Shown here piece after piece: positions 35,526 through 43,244 of a stretch of DNA of 64,000 nt. Position 1 is the stretch's first letter. Each line of letters starts with the position of its first letter. The position numbers were made by a program, and so were the translations under genes. The notes beneath the pieces were generated by a model, which ran no database searches, was not told where the DNA came from, and worked only from the letters and a program-made list of their open reading frames with translations. The DNA comes from Mesorhizobium sp. (GTDB lineage Bacteria > Pseudomonadota > Alphaproteobacteria > Rhizobiales > Rhizobiaceae). Location: assembly GCA_004020315.1 (NCBI GenBank), contig SAQG01000032.1, positions 1-64,000 on the forward strand, written 5' to 3'.

Positions 35526-36943
35526 GCGATCCTCAGGTCGCCGTCGCGATGCTGCTCATTCTGCTTCTGGCGATCTTCCTTGGCTTCCCGGTTGCGTTCA
35601 CTTTGATGGCGCTCGGGGTCGCCTTTGGCTACTACGCTTATTTAAATCCGGGACGGATGTGGCGCGCCTACGAACGGGCGGTTGAGGATGGGGCCGACGG
35701 CTGGACGCTTACAGAGCATTGGATCGGCGGCTTCTTCAACAACCGCATTTTCGATCTGTTCGTGAATCAGACTTATTCTGTGATCTCGAACGACGTGCTG
35801 ACCGCCATCCCGCTGTTCCTGTTCATGGGCTACATCGTCGAGCGGTCCAATATCATCGAGCGCCTTTTCGGCACCCTCTATATCGCCACCCGGCACATTC
35901 CTGGCTCCATGGCGGTCGCCGCCCTCATCACTTGCACGCTTTTCGCAACGGCCACAGGCATTGTCGGCGCGGTCGTGACACTGATGGGCCTGCTGGCGTT
36001 TCCCGCCATGCTGAAGGCGCGTTACGACATCAGCTATGCCTCGGGAGTGATCTGCGCGGGCGGAACCCTCGGCATCCTCATTCCACCGTCCATTCTGCTC
36101 ATCGTCTATGGGGCGACGGCGGGTGTGTCGGTGGTCCGTATGTATGCTGCAGCCCTGCTTCCGGGACTGCTGCTTGCCGGCCTCTATCTGATCTATGTGG
36201 TGGCGAAGGCGGTGCTGCAGCCGCAGGTGGCGCCGAAGCCGACCCGAGACGAGGTAGGGCACTATTCGGTCCTGCAAATCAGCTGGATGCTGCTGACTTC
36301 CTTCGTCCCTCTGGCGGTCCTGATCCTCGCGGTGCTCGGCGCTATCCTCTTCGGCCTCGCCACGCCTTCGGAGGCGGCCGCCATCGGCGCGCTCGGTGGC
36401 GTCGTGCTGGCCGCCGCCTACCGGGCCCTGACGTGGCAGCGCCTGAAGGAGTCAGTTTATTTGACGGCGCGCACGACCGCGATGGTGTGCTGGCTGTTCG
36501 TCGGTTCCGCGACCTTCGCCTCGGTCTTTGCCTATCTGGGAGGCCAGCAACTGATCAGCGATTTCGTCACCGGCCTCGATATGTCGCCGCTGATGTTTCT
36601 GATCGTCGCCCAGATCATCATCTTCATCCTGGGCTGGCCGCTGGAATGGACGGAGATTATCGTGATCTTCGTTCCGATCTTCCTGCCGCTGCTGGCGCAT
36701 TTCGAGATCGACCCGCTGTTTTTCGGCGTGCTCGTCGCGGTCAACCTTCAGACGGCCTTTCTGTCGCCGCCCATGGCGATGTCGGCCTACTACCTCAAGG
36801 GCATTTCGCCGCCGCATGTTCAGCTTTCGGATATTTTCCGCGGAATGATGCCCTATATGCTGATCGTCATCCTGTGCATGGTCATCATCTACATCTTCCC
36901 GCAGATCGTGTACGGACTGCCCAACCTGATCTACGGGGGCTGA
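35522..36943 (+). CDS. TRAP transporter large permease subunit (DctM family)
   Basis: A 473-aa membrane protein with about 12 hydrophobic segments that carries the substrate in exchange with the Na+ gradient. Family features are AIFLGFPVAFTLMALGVAFG at the N terminus, NDVLTAIPLFLFMGYIVERS, GGTLGILIPPSILLIVYGAT and, near the end, FLSPPMAMSAYYLKGISPPH. It contains an extra loop after residue 45 (MWRAYERAVEDGADGWTLTE) found in the mannitol/chloroaromatic branch. It completes a full TRAP transporter with the two genes before it. Confidence 0.92.
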   Translation: MSDPQVAVAMLLILLLAIFLGFPVAFTLMALGVAFGYYAYLNPGRMWRAYERAVEDGADGWTLTEHWIGGFFNNRIFDLFVNQTYSVISNDVLTAIPLFLFMGYIVERSNIIERLFGTLYIATRHIPGSMAVAALITCTLFATATGIVGAVVTLMGLLAFPAMLKARYDISYASGVICAGGTLGILIPPSILLIVYGATAGVSVVRMYAAALLPGLLLAGLYLIYVVAKAVLQPQVAPKPTRDEVGHYSVLQISWMLLTSFVPLAVLILAVLGAILFGLATPSEAAAIGALGGVVLAAAYRALTWQRLKESVYLTARTTAMVCWLFVGSATFASVFAYLGGQQLISDFVTGLDMSPLMFLIVAQIIIFILGWPLEWTEIIVIFVPIFLPLLAHFEIDPLFFGVLVAVNLQTAFLSPPMAMSAYYLKGISPPHVQLSDIFRGMMPYMLIVILCMVIIYIFPQIVYGLPNLIYGG

Positions 36944-36976
36944 GACGGGGATGGTGCGGCGAGTGGAGGACAGCAG

Positions 36977-37144
36977 ATGAATTTGAGCCGCTTCCTGGCT
37001 GTCTTGGCGTTTGCTGTCTTTCTGGCGTTTTTCGGCGTCGTAATCCGGTTCGTCCCGCATCCCGATCTAGGCGTTGCGATCGGTATCGGCGTCCTCCTTG
37101 CGGGCTATGATCTATGGAGCCAACTGAGGTCTCGCGCGAGATAG
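36977..37144 (+). CDS. Small 55-aa membrane protein behind the TRAP operon
   Basis: The frame begins MNLSRFLAVLAFAVFLAFFG and ends DLWSQLRSRAR; it has two hydrophobic segments (residues 5-23 and 31-44) and a basic C terminus. GGAGG 7 nt upstream of the ATG is a good ribosome binding site, and the gene lies 33 bp after the DctM stop in the same direction. It may be an accessory subunit of the transporter. No family recognised. Confidence 0.65.
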   Translation: MNLSRFLAVLAFAVFLAFFGVVIRFVPHPDLGVAIGIGVLLAGYDLWSQLRSRAR

Positions 37145-37368
37145 TAGCCGGATTGGGGCGGTCGCGTGGAAGCTGCATGGCTGCAGCGTCGATTTAATCC
37201 AGTGTGACAACGCCGAGAGTTCTGGAAGCTGAAAGTAGCGTCCGCTCGGCCTGAGAAACACCAACGTCAATCAAATCCTCGTGAATTGTACCGGACGCCC
37301 GGAACCGCCAACGCATTCCCGGCATTGGTTTTATGGATAAGTCTGCGTGCCCAATAGGGAACAGTGTT

Positions 37369-37893
37369 ATGGCTTACCGTGATTACATCCATACGCCAGT
37401 GACGCCGCGCGACATCCGATGGGGACTCCAGCAGGGGGCCGTCGCCGGCATTGTCGCGGGCCTCGTCTTTGCGGCGTTCGAAATGACGGCGAGTGCGTTC
37501 ATGGTGGGGGCGGAAGCGTTCTTCATGCCCCTGCGCATGATCGGCGCCATCGCGCTTGGACCAGAAGCTCTCAATCCCGGCTATTCGCTCCTGACGGCCA
37601 GCATCGCTGGCGTGATCGTCCATATTATCCTGGCTATCATCTATGGGATCGTGTTCGGAGAGATTGCCGCAATGCTGCGAGGGCAAGCCACCTTCATTGT
37701 TCTCGGCAGCGTCTTTGGCCTCGCCTTGTGGCTCGTCAATTTCTATGTGATCGCGCCGATCGCATTCCCCTGGTTCCTGCAAGCAAGCCCGGTCGTGCAG
37801 TTCATTGCCCATACATTCTTCTTCGGTACCGTCCTCGGCTGGTTCCTGTGGAAATCGCACGAGAGGAGCGGGCTCGAAGGACCGGCGGTTTAG
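37369..37893 (+). CDS. Conserved membrane protein of unknown function
   Basis: A 174-aa protein with about four membrane segments (GAVAGIVAGLVFAAFEMTAS, SIAGVIVHIILAIIYGIVFG, FIVLGSVFGLALWLVNFYVI, FIAHTFFFGTVLGWFLW). A 24-residue charged N terminus precedes them. The ATG at 37369 follows AGGGA at about 10 nt; ATG 37333 has no such site. It stands alone between the TRAP operon and the decayed dehydrogenase fragment. Such proteins are often annotated as putative sodium:proline symporter-like or unknown; I cannot assign a role. Confidence 0.75.
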   Translation: MAYRDYIHTPVTPRDIRWGLQQGAVAGIVAGLVFAAFEMTASAFMVGAEAFFMPLRMIGAIALGPEALNPGYSLLTASIAGVIVHIILAIIYGIVFGEIAAMLRGQATFIVLGSVFGLALWLVNFYVIAPIAFPWFLQASPVVQFIAHTFFFGTVLGWFLWKSHERSGLEGPAV

Positions 37894-37924
37894 CCCTTGC
37901 CAACACCGACCTGGCGCCGTCGGA

Positions 37925-38100
37925 TTGAAAGCGGAAAGACGCCGGAGATCACCGGCGCTTCTGCTGGCATCGGGTCCGCTATTGCGTTGCGCCTCACACG
38001 GGAGGGTGCGAAGGTCGCTTTGATCGCCTGCAACAAGCCCGCGAAGGCAAGGGCGGCGTGGCTCTCGCCGTCGCCGCGGATGTTTCCTTACACTCTCAAG
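37925..38100 (+). pseudogene. Fragment of a short-chain dehydrogenase/reductase gene
   Basis: The frame at 37939-38040 reads EITGASAGIGSAIALRLTRE then GAKVALIACN, the SDR cofactor motif TGxxxGIG with the first beta-alpha-beta unit. Without an in-frame start of normal context and with no catalytic YxxxK downstream, it is a truncated remnant. The open frame that continues to 38800 is antisense to the next gene. Confidence 0.65.
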
Positions 38101-38187
38101 GTATTCGCAGGCTCAGCGCTGGAGCCGATTCTTGGGTGGCGAGCTGACACGCTCTGGCAGCAATTAGCCGCAACACCCGATGAAGCA

Positions 38188-38661
38188 TCAACCGCGCCGC
38201 GCCGCCTCGATCGCGGCGACGTCGATTTTCACCATGTTCATCATGGCGTCAAACGCGCGCTTTGCCTCGTCGCCGCCAGCCGCCAGCGCGTCAGTCAGTG
38301 CGCGCGGAATGATTTGCCAGGAAATCCCCCATTTGTCTTTGCACCAGCCGCACACGCTCTCCTGGCCGCCGTTGCCGACGATGGCATTCCAGTAGCGGTC
38401 GGTCTCCTCCTGATCGTCGGTGGCGATCTGGAACGAGAAGGCTTCGTTGTGCTTGAACTCGGGACCCCCATTGAGCCCGATACAAGGAAGGCCAGCAACT
38501 GTGAATTCGACCGTCAACACGTCGCCCTCTTTGCCGGCCGGGTAGTCACTGGGTGCACGGTGCACGGCACTCACCACGCTGTCAGGGAAGATCTCGGAGT
38601 AGAAGCGGGCGGCAGCCTCGGCGTCCTTATCGTACCAGAGGCAAATCGTATTCTTTGCCAT
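38188..38661 (-). CDS. VOC/PhnB-like (glyoxalase-fold) protein
   Basis: A 157-aa cytoplasmic protein of the PhnB-like family, which folds from glyoxalase-type beta-alpha-beta repeats. It begins MAKNTICLWYDKDAEAAARF followed by YSEIFPDS, and has the family segment PCIGLNGGPEFKHNEAFSFQ and CGWCKDKWGISWQIIPRAL. AGGA 8 nt upstream supports the ATG at 38661. Substrate unknown. Confidence 0.85.
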   Translation of the reverse strand: MAKNTICLWYDKDAEAAARFYSEIFPDSVVSAVHRAPSDYPAGKEGDVLTVEFTVAGLPCIGLNGGPEFKHNEAFSFQIATDDQEETDRYWNAIVGNGGQESVCGWCKDKWGISWQIIPRALTDALAAGGDEAKRAFDAMMNMVKIDVAAIEAARRG

Positions 38662-38957
38662 TTGCGGGTTCCTTTCGCTTTGAGGCCAGGATCCGGCCTT
38701 GTTTCCCCATCCGCTCCCGTCCGAAATAGGGAGCCAGCCGGTTTTCTCCACCCCGGAAGCGTCCGTCTCGCACGGGCGATTGCAAAGGGCAGCTTACCTT
38801 AACGTCGCTGGCCGCCTTAGGCCGGGGTTCCGGACGATAAAGCGAAGGTCCGCTCCTGAAATCCGCGGGGAATGTCTGGAAAGTCAGCAAAGCGGACCAA
38901 CTTTGCGACCCTAACCAGACGACAACAGGGCCACGATGCCCTGCCGGGAGTGCCTCC
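38662..38957. other. Intergenic, no gene seen
   Basis: The stretch between the PhnB-like gene and the ligase stop. Its right part (38885-38957) is the sequence whose diverged duplicate lies at 33235-33310. Confidence 0.5.
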
Positions 38958-40730
38958 TCAGGCGGTCTTGGGCGTCACCAGCCCCAGTTCGTCAACCATT
39001 GCCTCGCGCATGAGAAACTTCTGCGGCTTCCCGGTCACCGTCATCGGCAATTCGGTGCGAAAGCGGATGTGGCGCGGGATTTTGTAGTGGGCGATCTGGC
39101 CGGCGCAGAAGGCTTTGATCTCCTGCTCGGTGGCGATCTGGCCCGGCTTGAGCACGATCCAGGCGCAAAGCTCCTCGCCGTATTTCGGGTCGGGAATGCC
39201 GAACACCTGCACTTCCCTGACCTTGGGGTGGCGATAGAGGAACTCCTCGACCTCGCGCGGATAGACATTCTCGCCGCCACGGATGACCATGTCCTTGACC
39301 CGGCCGACGATGTTGCAATAGCCCTCGGCATCGATGGTGGCGAGGTCGCCGGTGTGCATCCAGCCGTCGCTGTCGATCGCCTCGCGGGTCTTTTCCTCGT
39401 CGTCCCAATAGCCCTTCATCACCGAATAGCCGCGCGTGCAGAGCTCGCCCGGCGTGCCGACCGCAACGGTCGCGCCATCGGCGTCGATGGCCTTGACCTC
39501 GACATGGGGGTGGACACGTCCGACGGTCGAGACGCGCTTTTCCAGCGGGTCGTCGACGCTGCTCTGGAACGAGACCGGGCTGGTCTCGGTCATGCCATAG
39601 GCGATGGTCACCTCCGCCATATGCATCAGCGACACCACCTTCTTCATCACCTCGATCGGGCACGGCGAGCCGGCCATGATGCCCGTACGCAGACTGGTGA
39701 GATCGAAGGACTGGAAATCTGGATGGTCGAGTAGGCCGACGAACATGGTCGGCACCCCGTAGAGAGCGGTGCAGCGCTCTGCTGCCACCGCTTTCAGCGT
39801 GGCGCCGGCATCGAACCCCTCGCCCGGGAAAACCATGGTGGCGCCCTTGGTGACGCAGCCGATCGTGCCCATCGACATGCCGAAGCAGTGATAGAGCGGC
39901 ACCGGGATGCACAGCCGGTCGTCCACGGTGAGCCTGATCGCCAAGGTGACGAAATTGCCGTTGTTGACGATGTTGTTGTGGGTCAGCGTCGCGCCCTTTG
40001 GTGCGCCTGTCGTGCCAGAGGTGAACTGGATGTTGATGGCGTCGCCGGGCTTCAACCCCTCGGAGATGCGGTCGAGGCTGTCATGCTCCTCGCGCCCGGC
40101 CATCGCCAGCACGTCGGCGAAATTGAACATGCCGGGCGAGTTCTCCTCGCCCATGCGGATGACGATCTTCAGCGCCGGCAATTTCTTAGCGTTGAGCTTG
40201 CCCGGTGTCGCCGTCGCGATCTCCGGCGCCAGCGTTTCGATCATGCCGAGATAGTCGGAACTCTTGAATTTGACGGCCGTGACCAGCGCCTTGCACCCGA
40301 CCTTGTTCAGTGCATAGTCCAGCTCGACCAGCCGGTAGGCCGGATTGATGTTGACCAGGATCAGGCCGATGCGCGCGGTGGCGAATTGCGTCACCAGCCA
40401 TTCCCAACGGTTCGGCGACCAGATGCCGACGCGGTCGCCTTTCTCGAGGCCGAGCGCCAGGAAGCCTGCGGCGAGGGCGTCCACCGTGTCTGAAAGTTCG
40501 CTCCAGGTGAAGCGCTTGTCCTGGTCGACGAAGACGGCGGCATCGAGCGTGCCGTATTTGCTGGCGGTATCCGAAAGCAGCGCGGGGATCGTCTGTTGCA
40601 GCAGCGGCACACTGCGCTCGCCCGACACATGTGCCCTGCCGTCGACCGGCGCGATAAACGTACCGCCGTTGCGCGGGCGGCGGCCGCGCAGGTTGGTGGC
40701 ATTCTTCAACTCGTCGAGATTGATCGGCAT
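38958..40730 (-). CDS. AMP-binding acyl-CoA synthetase (FadD-like)
   Basis: A 590-aa ANL-superfamily ligase that activates a carboxylic acid with ATP and joins it to CoA. The AMP-binding motif is IQFTSGTTGAPKGATLTHNN, followed by YGMTETSPVSFQSS, the GWMHTGDLATIDAEGYCNIV segment with the ribose-binding Asp, GRVKDMVIRGGENVYPREVE with the hinge, and the catalytic Lys in MTVTGKPQKF near the C terminus. The length fits medium/long-chain fatty acid ligases with an N-terminal extension. Substrate unknown. A decayed copy of its 3' end lies 5.5 kb to the left. Confidence 0.92.
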   Translation of the reverse strand: MPINLDELKNATNLRGRRPRNGGTFIAPVDGRAHVSGERSVPLLQQTIPALLSDTASKYGTLDAAVFVDQDKRFTWSELSDTVDALAAGFLALGLEKGDRVGIWSPNRWEWLVTQFATARIGLILVNINPAYRLVELDYALNKVGCKALVTAVKFKSSDYLGMIETLAPEIATATPGKLNAKKLPALKIVIRMGEENSPGMFNFADVLAMAGREEHDSLDRISEGLKPGDAINIQFTSGTTGAPKGATLTHNNIVNNGNFVTLAIRLTVDDRLCIPVPLYHCFGMSMGTIGCVTKGATMVFPGEGFDAGATLKAVAAERCTALYGVPTMFVGLLDHPDFQSFDLTSLRTGIMAGSPCPIEVMKKVVSLMHMAEVTIAYGMTETSPVSFQSSVDDPLEKRVSTVGRVHPHVEVKAIDADGATVAVGTPGELCTRGYSVMKGYWDDEEKTREAIDSDGWMHTGDLATIDAEGYCNIVGRVKDMVIRGGENVYPREVEEFLYRHPKVREVQVFGIPDPKYGEELCAWIVLKPGQIATEQEIKAFCAGQIAHYKIPRHIRFRTELPMTVTGKPQKFLMREAMVDELGLVTPKTA

Positions 40731-40984
40731 CGCCGTCTCCTCCGCAGGAGACCGAGTCTATCAGCCTGCCGAGGTGGTGGAAATCCCGTTGGTGGTATGG
40801 GCAGGCTTCGAGCTCATGGCGCGCCGCCAACCTCGATTCGAGAGCCCTGTGAGGGATGACGCCGGAAACAAAAAACCCGCCTCGGCGGCGGGTTGCTGGC
40901 GCAAATCAACACCATCCAGTTTCACTAGCAGAACAAAATACGCTGTACGCCAGGCTCAGCTTTCAGCGTTGGGCTTCATTCCAG
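40731..40984. other. Intergenic, no gene seen
   Basis: The leader of the ligase gene on the minus strand. GGGTTTTTTGTTTCCGGC next to CCGCCTCGGCGGCGGGTT (40859-40893) could form a short terminator-like hairpin on the minus strand, but no gene is placed to use it. Confidence 0.35.
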
Positions 40985-41124
40985 CTTGGGTTCCTCGCCC
41001 CACGCAAGTGGGGAGAGGTGGCTCGGCGAAGCCGAGACGGAGAGGGGACCGCTCTACGAAAGCCCCCTCTCCGGCCGCTTCGCGGCCACCTCTCCCCCGC
41101 TTCGCGGTGGGCGAGGAACCCAGG
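40985..41124. repeat. Long inverted repeat (family B palindromic element)
   Basis: Outer arms GGGTTCCTCGCCCCACG and GGTGGGCGAGGAACCC, with inner arms GGGGAGAGGTGGC and GCCACCTCTCCCCC, form a long hairpin with small inner stems (GGCTCGGCGAAGCC; GGCCGCTTCGCGGCC). A half copy is at 51147-51209 between glcE and glcD. It ends 22 bp from the hisG stop and could terminate that operon. Confidence 0.8.
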
Positions 41125-41145
41125 TCTTGAGAGGTCGAACAGACG

Positions 41146-41847
41146 TCAGCCTGAGTTCACGGATGCCATTTTCGCGGCGATGTCGCGCAAGATTGCCTCG
41201 TCGGCCGCCGCACGCGTCTTCCGCGATGCAACTAGGCAGGCTTGCGAGCGCAGGATAATGCCGTCGGCCAGCACCTTGAGATGATTGGCGCGCAGCGTCG
41301 AGCCTGACGTGGTGATGTCGACGACGACATCGGCCAATCCCGCCGCCGGCGCGCCTTCGGTGGCGCCCAGGCTCTCGACGATGCGATAGACCTGGATGCC
41401 GTGTTTTTGCGAAAAGAACTGCTGCGTCAGCCGCCAGTATTTTGTGGCGATCCTGAGCCGCCTGCCGTGGCGCTGGCGGAAATCGGCGGCGACATCGTCG
41501 AGGTCGGCCATCGTGTCGACGTCGAGCCAGATGTCGGGCACCGCCACCACGACATCGGCGTTGCCGAAACCGAGGCGGGCGACAATCTCCGCACGTGCCT
41601 CCCAATCGGCGAGGCTTTCGCGCAACAGATCCTCACCGGTGATGCCGAGGTCGACCGAGCCCTGGCCGATCTCGCCTGCGATTTCGGAGGCCGACAGGAA
41701 CGCGACCTCGACGCTCTCCACGCCTTCGATGCGGGCGCGGTATTTGCGCTCGTCGCTGGGCAGGCTGACGGCAAGCCCGGCCTTGGCCAGCACCTCCAGC
41801 GCCTGCTCCTTGAGCCGGCCCTTCGACGGGATCGCCAGCGTGATCAT
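41146..41847 (-). CDS. hisG: ATP phosphoribosyltransferase catalytic subunit, short form
   Basis: Condenses ATP with PRPP, the first committed step of histidine synthesis. At 233 aa it is the short form that lacks the regulatory domain and needs HisZ, which is encoded just upstream. Visible motifs are ITLAIPSKGRLKEQALEVLA, GSVDLGITGEDLLRE and the PRPP-binding VVDITTSGSTLRANHLKVL. The start overlaps the hisZ stop by 4 bp. Part of the minus-strand cluster hisS-hisZ-hisG. Confidence 0.95.
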   Translation of the reverse strand: MITLAIPSKGRLKEQALEVLAKAGLAVSLPSDERKYRARIEGVESVEVAFLSASEIAGEIGQGSVDLGITGEDLLRESLADWEARAEIVARLGFGNADVVVAVPDIWLDVDTMADLDDVAADFRQRHGRRLRIATKYWRLTQQFFSQKHGIQVYRIVESLGATEGAPAAGLADVVVDITTSGSTLRANHLKVLADGIILRSQACLVASRKTRAAADEAILRDIAAKMASVNSG

Positions 41848-42965
41848 TTCGCCTTCTCCCGCAACGCTTCGATGCGGTCGAGCCAGACGGAAAAGCCGAC
41901 ACCGGGGATCGGCGTTTTGGCGCCGAGCAGCGTCAGCAGCCGATCGTAGCGGCCGCCGCCGGCCAACGGCCGGTCGCCGTTTTCCGCCGCGATCTCGAAA
42001 ACCAGGCCAGTGTAGTAATCGAGCGGACGGCCGAAGGCGGCATCGTAACGGATTTTTGCCGTGGACAGGCCAAGAGCTTCGATCGCCTTGGCGCGCGCGG
42101 AAAAATTCTCCAGTGCCGCGCCCAGCGAAAGGCCGGCGCCGGCCGCAAAGGTTTCGAGCGCTTGGGGCGCGCCGTCGAGCGCCACATCGATCGCCAGAAA
42201 AGTCTTCAGCGCCGAAAACGCCTGGTTCGACAGTCTGACGCTGCGCAGCTCGGCCTTCTCGATCAAACGCCGCGCAATGTCGGTCGGCGAGCGCCCGGCA
42301 GACGCGGACAGACCCGCCTGCTCCATGCCGCCGGCGATGTGCGACGAGAGCCCTTCCAGATCGCCGTCGAGGACAAGGGCGGCGACCGCGCCGGCGAGCT
42401 GGCCGTTGTGCGGCGGATTGGCGAGGTCGGCAAGCGCTGCCTCCAGCATCGGCGCCGAACCGAAGGCGCGGGCCAGCCGCATACGCCAGCCACGCGGCAG
42501 GCCGAGAGCGGCGAGTACCGCTTCGAATATGGTCTGGTCACCGAGCGTGATCGTTAGTGTCTGGCCCGGCAGCGCCAGGGAAAGCAGCGCATGCGCATCG
42601 GCCAGCGAGCGGGCATCGGCTTGCGGCGTGTCGGGATCGCCGAGATCCTCGATGCCGGCCTGGAAAAATTCATTGCCACCCTCGCGGCGCTGGCGAAACA
42701 CCTCGCCGAGATAGGAATAACGGCGCGGCGTGCCGGCCTGGCTGGCGATGTGGTCGAGGCAGACCGGAATGGTGAATTCCGGCCGCAGGCAAAGTGTGAG
42801 GCCGGTCTCGCTTTCGGTGAGAAAAATGCGGCGGCGCAGATCCTCGCCGGCCATGTCGAGGAACGGGTCGGCCGGCTGCAGCACGGCCACCTCGACCGCA
42901 TGCGTGTTTCGCGCGGCGAACAGCGTCGCGATATCTGATGCGATGGCGGGGTAGCGGGAGGTCAT
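41844..42965 (-). CDS. hisZ: ATP phosphoribosyltransferase regulatory subunit
   Basis: A 373-aa class II aminoacyl-tRNA-synthetase-like protein that binds histidine and regulates HisG. It has the synthetase-like motifs EVAVLQPADPFLDMAGEDLR, LRPEFTIPVCLDHIASQAGT, RRYSYLGEVFRQRREGGNEF (motif 2 region) and GRYDRLLTLLGAKTPIPGVG (motif 3), but lacks the tRNA-binding domain. It is only about 20% alike to HisS by eye and lies just downstream of hisS on the same strand, as in other alphaproteobacteria. Confidence 0.93.
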   Translation of the reverse strand: MTSRYPAIASDIATLFAARNTHAVEVAVLQPADPFLDMAGEDLRRRIFLTESETGLTLCLRPEFTIPVCLDHIASQAGTPRRYSYLGEVFRQRREGGNEFFQAGIEDLGDPDTPQADARSLADAHALLSLALPGQTLTITLGDQTIFEAVLAALGLPRGWRMRLARAFGSAPMLEAALADLANPPHNGQLAGAVAALVLDGDLEGLSSHIAGGMEQAGLSASAGRSPTDIARRLIEKAELRSVRLSNQAFSALKTFLAIDVALDGAPQALETFAAGAGLSLGAALENFSARAKAIEALGLSTAKIRYDAAFGRPLDYYTGLVFEIAAENGDRPLAGGGRYDRLLTLLGAKTPIPGVGFSVWLDRIEALREKAK

Positions 42966-42978
42966 AGGACGCCACCTT

Positions 42979-43042
42979 GCCTTCTCCCCTTGTGGGAGAA
43001 GGTGGATTGGCGCGAAGCGCCAAGACGGATGAGGGGTGCTGG
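42979..43042. repeat. Short palindromic element (CTTCTCCCCTTGTGGGAGAAGG type)
   Basis: CCTTCTCCC and GGGAGAAGG form a hairpin around CTTGT, followed by TTGGCGCGAAGCGCCAA, a second perfect hairpin, and GGATGAGGGGTGCTGG. A frequent rhizobial intergenic element. It lies between hisZ and the family A element. Confidence 0.65.
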
Positions 43043-43069
43043 ACGGAGGGCGGAGGTCGGCGCTCCACG

Positions 43070-43230
43070 GCGCCCCCCTCTGTCCTGCCGGACATCTCCC
43101 CCACTTGGGGGGAGATCGGCAGCTTCAATGGCAGCTCCAGCCTTCCAGCGTCGGTGATTGGCGAAAACGGTGACGACGGCCGATCTCCCCCCGTGTGGGG
43201 GAGATGTCCGGCAGGACAGAGGGGGGCGCG
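43070..43230. repeat. Long inverted repeat (family A, second copy)
   Basis: The arms GGCGCCCCCCTCTGTCCTGC and CATCTCCCCCAC (43070-43103) pair with GTGGGGGAGATG and CCGGCAGGACAGAGGGGG at the right end. The arms match the copy at 114-289. Between them lies a diverged loop of about 85 bp. It fills most of the 279-bp gap between hisS and hisZ and would form a strong hairpin in the his transcript. Confidence 0.82.
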
Positions 43231-43244
43231 ATGAAACGCGACCT

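Noticed and set aside
37897..38802. 301-codon open frame on the plus strand
   Set aside because: Only its first 60 codons are protein-like (a short-chain dehydrogenase remnant); the rest is antisense to the PhnB-like gene.
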